NCBI GenBank assembly: GCA_964623265.1
Contig: CAZUTK010000001.1
Coordinates: 1 to 64,000 of the forward strand
Length of the DNA stretch: 64,000 bases
Source: CAZUTK01 sp964623265
GTDB taxonomy: Bacteria; Electryoneota; B3-LCP
Direction of reading: 5' to 3'
Position 1 is the stretch's first letter; each line of letters begins with the position of its first letter. Positions 60,250 through 64,000 of the stretch are shown here, piece after piece. The position numbers and the translations under genes are program-made. Below the pieces are notes generated by a model. The model searched no databases, was not told where the DNA came from, and worked only from the letters and a program-made list of their open reading frames with translations.

Positions 60250-61094
60250 TCGTCCCTCAACTGCCTGCCGGTGAGATTCAGGAATACCCTCTCCAGATTA
60301 CCGCGTTCCACTCGGAAGCGCAGCAAATCGCCCCGCTTTCGCAACACTTCCAGTTCCGTCAGCGGATCATCGGTGGCGAAGGATTTTTCTCCTTGCGCGG
60401 TTTCCACCACCACCACATCTTTTCCGCCGTATTGGGCGATCAATTCCGCAACAGTCCCCAGGGCGAGCAGTTTTCCACGATCCAAAATCGCCACCCGGTC
60501 GCACAGCCGCTGCGCTTCTTCCATATAATGCGTGGTGTACAAGATGGTTTTGCCTTGACGGCGCAGTTCGAAAATGTTGTCGAAAATCGCGTTGCGGGAT
60601 TGCGGATCCATACCGACGGTCGGTTCGTCCAAGAGCAGCAACGACGGATTGTGAACCAGAGCCACGGCGAGGTTCAAGCGCCTTTTCATCCCTCCGGAAT
60701 ATACGGCGACTCGGTCCTTTCGGCGATCTTTCAGCTGAACGAACTCCAATGCCCATTCGATGCGCTGATGCAGGATCCTTCCGTTCAGATTCTGGATCCT
60801 TCCGAAAAAAATCAGATTCTCTTCGCCGGTCAGTTCATCATAAAGCGCGAGCATTTGCGGCGCGACCCCGATCTGTCTGCGCGTCTCTGGATCTCGGGGA
60901 TCGCACTGCGCTGCGATCCGCACACTGCCGGAATCCGCCTCTAAAAGACCGACCGCCAGCGATACCGTGGTAGTTTTCCCCGCGCCGTTGGGGCCTAAGA
61001 GACCGAAAATTTCGCCGCTTTGCACCGTGAGAGAAAGATCCGTCACCGCAGGAGTAGACCCGAAGGATTTCGAAACACGATCCAAATGGAGCAT
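60246..61094 (-). CDS. ABC transporter ATP-binding protein (DrrA/CcmA-like)
   Basis: 282 residues. Walker A GPNGAGKTT, Q-loop GVAPQMLALYDE, signature YSGGMKRRLNLAVAL, Walker B LLLLDEPTVGMDP, H-loop TTHYMEEAQ. The YSGGMKRR signature and size are usual for ABC-2 exporters of the DrrA class. First gene of the exporter operon. ATG 61094 has no strong Shine-Dalgarno. A perfect TTGAT-N4-ATCAA site lies just upstream, suggesting control by a Crp-Fnr family regulator. Confidence 0.9.
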   Translation of the reverse strand: MLHLDRVSKSFGSTPAVTDLSLTVQSGEIFGLLGPNGAGKTTTVSLAVGLLEADSGSVRIAAQCDPRDPETRRQIGVAPQMLALYDELTGEENLIFFGRIQNLNGRILHQRIEWALEFVQLKDRRKDRVAVYSGGMKRRLNLAVALVHNPSLLLLDEPTVGMDPQSRNAIFDNIFELRRQGKTILYTTHYMEEAQRLCDRVAILDRGKLLALGTVAELIAQYGGKDVVVVETAQGEKSFATDDPLTELEVLRKRGDLLRFRVERGNLERVFLNLTGRQLRDE

Positions 61095-61104
61095 AATAGG
61101 AACT

Positions 61105-61118
61105 TTGATTTAGATCAA
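61105..61118. promoter_or_regulatory. Fnr-box-like site upstream of the ABC exporter
   Basis: TTGAT (61105-61109), TTAG, ATCAA (61114-61118): a perfect match to the Fnr/Dnr consensus TTGAT-N4-ATCAA. It ends 10 bp before the ATG of the ATPase gene, so a bound regulator would more likely repress than activate unless a further start lies upstream. Sequence match only; no crp/fnr gene in the window. Confidence 0.45.
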
Positions 61119-61190
61119 AATGCCGTCTGAAGTTGACGTCGCGGTTGCAGTGCGCGGAGGTTGGAATGGAGGAAAATAATGGCGAAATCT

Positions 61191-62030
61191 TCAGCTTAAG
61201 TCCTCAGGTTCTTCGGAATAAATCCGCAGCAGGCGGCTGGCTTCTTCCAGACGCGCCTTTTCTTCCTCCGTGAGATTCTCGTAACCCACCCGGCTGATGC
61301 GCCCCAGCAGATAATCCACTTCGGATCGAATCGCTTGAATATCCGCCAGCCGCCGCATCTCCAATTTCACCTGACGGGCTTCTCTGGCTTCCGTGCGTTT
61401 TCGCCTGAATCCTGAGCGCAGAGGGTGCAGGAGGACGCCGCCTTTCAGGTAGAGTAACCCGATCGCCATGCCGCCCAGATGAGCGAAATGAGCGACGCCG
61501 TCCATTGTATAGGACCGCGCCATAAGGAATTCCAGCGCGGCGAAAATCATGACGAAATACTTCGCCTTGATCGGAATGAAGAAATAGAGCAGGACGAGAT
61601 TGTTGGGAAACGTCACGCCGTACGCCAGCAGCAGACCGAAGATGGCACCGGAAGCGCCGATGGTGGGAATGGATGATCCGACATTGAAGGCGATATTGAT
61701 CAAACCGGCTCCGACGCCGGTGATGAAGTAGTAACGGACGAATCTCTTCGTACCCCAGGTCTGTTCCAATTGAGAGCCGAACATCCAAAGCGCGAACATA
61801 TTGAACGCCACATGCAGGAATCCCCCATGCAGAAACATATAGGTGATCAATTGCCAGACGGCGATATGGCGCACCACTTCATTGGGAACGAGACCGAACA
61901 CCGGCGCCAGCGAAATCCGCAACAGCTCCTGCAAGACAAAGATCGCGCCGTTGATCAGGATCAACACCCGGACCGCAGGTGTCCAGGTCGTTCCGAAGCG
62001 GATGGAAGAGGTTCGAAATTCGCCGCTCAT
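61191..62030 (-). CDS. Rhomboid-family intramembrane serine protease
   Basis: 279 residues with six or seven membrane segments in residues 15-205. Catalytic Ser127 in GASGAIFG and His184 in HFAHLGGMAIG, plus HGGFLHVAFNMFALWMFG in TM2, match bacterial rhomboids fully. The C-terminal 75 residues are basic and hydrophilic (FRRKRTEAREARQVKLEMRR) with a coiled-coil-like LEEASRLLRIYSEEP end. Cleaves membrane proteins. ATG 62030; no ribosome site is evident. Single gene between the ABC exporter and the T9SS protein. Confidence 0.9.
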   Translation of the reverse strand: MSGEFRTSSIRFGTTWTPAVRVLILINGAIFVLQELLRISLAPVFGLVPNEVVRHIAVWQLITYMFLHGGFLHVAFNMFALWMFGSQLEQTWGTKRFVRYYFITGVGAGLINIAFNVGSSIPTIGASGAIFGLLLAYGVTFPNNLVLLYFFIPIKAKYFVMIFAALEFLMARSYTMDGVAHFAHLGGMAIGLLYLKGGVLLHPLRSGFRRKRTEAREARQVKLEMRRLADIQAIRSEVDYLLGRISRVGYENLTEEEKARLEEASRLLRIYSEEPEDLS

Positions 62031-62076
62031 AATGCGCCATTCACACGATTGTTATTCATTCCTGTCGAGCGATCTA

Positions 62077-64000
62077 TCACTTCAGGATCAGCACTTTCTG
62101 CACGGCTTTCCCCGAAGGGTTCGCGCCTGATGATTCGACGAATTCCAATACCGCGAAATACAAGCCGGAAGGCAGACTCGCGCCGTTCAACTCGCAGCGG
62201 TGAAATCCAGCCGGAAGAGCGGCATGCAGCAAGGTCGCGACCCGGCGCCCTTGCGTATCATATAATTTTAACTGAACGATGCCGTCCCTCGGCAGGGTGA
62301 AACGAAGCGTGGTACTCGAGTTCGCCGGATTGGGTTGGGGAACTTCGAAACGCACATTTGTCAGCGATGAGACACCTTTCCCGGAACCGTCTGTATTTCC
62401 GGGCGGGTTGGTGCTGAACCGGATAGCGCGCTGGTTTTCCAGCCGCGCCGCCGCGGATGAGTAATTTCCCGAATAGGCATATTGCAAAGCTCTCCGGTGA
62501 CCTTCATCCTCGATGCCCACCGTGGCGTAGTTATTCTCGTCATCCACATCGTGCACGACCAGATACTGGAAGAGGATATCCCCGTCGCCGGTGGCGGTGG
62601 GGTGTTGCAGCGGATCCAAGAGGATGATCTCAAATGTCTCCTCTTTCCAGAGCGGCGGGGTCTCATAATTGCGCCGATTCACCGCGCGGCTCCATTCGAT
62701 CACATATCTGCCCTGAACAGCGTCGTGACGCGTGAAAACCCGAATCGAAGGGCTCAGGCTTGTATCGGGTTTCAAATCGTCCCAGAATGCTGCGATCAGC
62801 GCCGGCGGTCCCAATGCGGACGGCATATTCCAATTGCGGAAATTCGCCATCCAGGTGGAACCCATCGAAATCCAACCGTTGGAGCAGATGGTGATCGTAT
62901 CATACGACGCGCCGTAATAAGTGAACGGGAACGGCAATTCCACTACGGCGGAAGCATCGTCGTCAAGGGGATGATAAGAAGCACCGGCGCCTCCGAATTC
63001 GGGATCCAATTCGATCCAATCGAAAGTCGGCGCCGAGGCGTAACCCTGGTCTGTATCGTCATAGGCGTAGTAGCCGTAGGAATCGGGACCCAGAGGATCG
63101 CTCGAAGCGGCTTGACCCAACTGCAAGGGCAAAGCCGCATTCTGATGAAAACCTCCCGATGTCGTCAACGCCAAGTTAAGAATGACCTGCTGCCCCTTCG
63201 CCGCCGTCGGACTTACTTGAAGAGAGAAGGTTTCGCTGCTCATCCCTAAAGCGTTGGGCGGCAAGGCGGGAAAACCGGACTGCCCCGTCAGGACGGTCAC
63301 CGCCGAACTGCCGCTGGTCAACACGCCGGAAATTCCCTGCGCGGCGAGGTTCCCCGCGTTCAGGATGAACAACCGCACTTGCGCCGTGTTCCCTGGTTCC
63401 AGCGATCCCCCCGCGAGGCTGACTTCTATTGGGATGAATTGCAGCCCTTCCACCGGCAGGATGAACTTGGCGTCTGTTGTATGCGCACCGTCAGATAGAT
63501 CCAGAGTAAATTCGACAACATGCCCTTGCAGAGCCGCGCCGGAAAGAGACACGAAAAAAGAAGCATCGGCTTCGCCGGTCGGAGTGAGGGAAGCGATTGT
63601 CGCGAGCGAGTCCTCGACAATCACGAATGGATCGGATTCGGCTAAGACCGCCTGCAGATTGTTCAAGGTAACGTCACCGAAATTGCGCAGCCTCACCTTT
63701 ACTTCTGAACTTTCACCCGTTTTGAGAAATCCGTTTTCATTCACATTGACGGCCGAAATCCCCACGGGGAAATCGCTGATCTGCACCGCGACCGAGACCT
63801 GCACCGGTTTGCAATTCTGCATAGACGCGGTGGCGGTCAGGGTTCCCGCGGTCAGAGGTTGAATCTGCACCGCCACGCGCCCTTCGCCGTTTGCGATCCC
63901 GCCCGCCGCGACTTCCCCTTCTTTATAGAATGAGACATACGCGCCCCCCAGAGGGGATCCGTCCTGACGGCGCACCGTCGCCTCAATCAACTGCCTGCCG
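62077..64000 (-). CDS. Secreted T9SS protein, C-terminal part (5' end outside window)
   Basis: 641 residues are visible, reading frame open at the right edge. Order: a carbohydrate-binding or Ig-like repeat (RQDGSPLGGAYVSFYKEGE), beta-sandwich domains, the nidogen-like module beginning GPDSYGYYAYDDTDQGY through FFWDDLKP-like AAFWDDL and TATGDGDILFQYLVV, then the sorting tail (QPNPANSSTTLRFTLPRDG, SGLYFAVLEF, QKVLILK). It is a paralogue of the middle and end of the 11220-16259 protein, so its missing front is probably also a peptidase (C25-like), but this cannot be seen. Exported by type IX secretion by inference. Confidence 0.85.
   Translation of the reverse strand, partial: GRQLIEATVRRQDGSPLGGAYVSFYKEGEVAAGGIANGEGRVAVQIQPLTAGTLTATASMQNCKPVQVSVAVQISDFPVGISAVNVNENGFLKTGESSEVKVRLRNFGDVTLNNLQAVLAESDPFVIVEDSLATIASLTPTGEADASFFVSLSGAALQGHVVEFTLDLSDGAHTTDAKFILPVEGLQFIPIEVSLAGGSLEPGNTAQVRLFILNAGNLAAQGISGVLTSGSSAVTVLTGQSGFPALPPNALGMSSETFSLQVSPTAAKGQQVILNLALTTSGGFHQNAALPLQLGQAASSDPLGPDSYGYYAYDDTDQGYASAPTFDWIELDPEFGGAGASYHPLDDDASAVVELPFPFTYYGASYDTITICSNGWISMGSTWMANFRNWNMPSALGPPALIAAFWDDLKPDTSLSPSIRVFTRHDAVQGRYVIEWSRAVNRRNYETPPLWKEETFEIILLDPLQHPTATGDGDILFQYLVVHDVDDENNYATVGIEDEGHRRALQYAYSGNYSSAAARLENQRAIRFSTNPPGNTDGSGKGVSSLTNVRFEVPQPNPANSSTTLRFTLPRDGIVQLKLYDTQGRRVATLLHAALPAGFHRCELNGASLPSGLYFAVLEFVESSGANPSGKAVQKVLILK

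Noticed and set aside
1..64000. CRISPR arrays, insertion sequences, prophage genes
   Set aside because: No regularly spaced repeats, transposase, integrase or phage structural gene was found on reading the window.

Overview
The window looks like a chromosomal piece (or metagenome contig) of an anaerobic, Gram-negative, mid-to-high GC bacterium of the Fibrobacteres-Chlorobi-Bacteroidetes (FCB) superphylum, most likely a candidate phylum. Evidence: several large secreted proteins end in a type IX secretion (Por) sorting domain; one is a C25 (gingipain-family) peptidase; a Kdo transferase implies lipid A and an outer membrane; and there are ferredoxin-dependent oxidoreductase, PPDK and butyrate-kinase genes. 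I cannot name the phylum from sequence alone. Almost everything is on the minus strand. The only plus-strand island is tRNA-Thr plus two genes (3938-7013). A 27-base run of N (32299-32325) is an assembly gap inside one gene.

Layout. 1-942: 5' part of a secreted propeller-type protein. 1292-3748: copper-exporting P-type ATPase. 3938-7013: tRNA-Thr(CGT), a UDP-galactopyranose-mutase-like flavoprotein and a GT-C glycosyltransferase. 7072-16259: surface or secreted block of subtilase, propeller lipoprotein, DUF4139 protein and 1679-residue C25-type protein. 16319-20325: two tandem membrane-anchored phosphodiesterase/alkaline-phosphatase-family paralogues. 20435-22835: cbiM-PDGLE-cbiQ-cbiO Ni/Co energy-coupling-factor transporter. 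23013-25733: pyruvate,phosphate dikinase. 25787-29877: polysaccharide deacetylase, methyltransferase, Kdo transferase and the nickel-pincer-cofactor protein LarC. 29944-32414: crotonase family protein (gapped), lipoprotein and E1-like adenylyltransferase. 32508-33636: two small lipoproteins and a tiny membrane protein. 33647-36090: indolepyruvate:ferredoxin oxidoreductase. 36146-38308: polytopic membrane protein. 38335-44148: glutaryl-CoA dehydrogenase, DinB protein, two phosphate-butyryltransferase-family paralogues, butyrate kinase and crotonase. 44179-46683: small membrane protein, GNAT-like protein and an isopropylmalate-dehydrogenase-fold protein that has lost its catalytic residues. 46927-53922: M16 peptidase, LtaS-like sulfatase-fold protein and another T9SS protein. 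53932-57671: GlgC, deoxyribose-phosphate aldolase (DeoC), a bacterial-microcompartment vertex protein (EutN/CcmL family) and a phosphohexomutase. 57801-61094: zinc-ribbon protein, PflX-like radical SAM enzyme and an ABC exporter. 61191-64000: rhomboid protease and the 3' part of another T9SS protein.

How the genes fit together. IorAB, glutaryl-CoA dehydrogenase, crotonase, Ptb-family proteins and butyrate kinase together suggest fermentation of amino acids or dicarboxylates through acyl-CoAs, with ATP made by the kinase. The secreted peptidases would supply peptides. The CbiMNQO transporter and LarC suggest nickel use.

The most unusual part is the mutase-EutN-DeoC operon. A microcompartment pentamer sits next to a DeoC carrying an N-terminal amphipathic helix and linker that looks like an encapsulation peptide, with no BMC-H shell gene in the window. 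Other candidates are the dead IPMDH-fold protein, the C25 protein without the usual GHG histidine, and a hairpin-rich gene-free stretch at 40063-40377.
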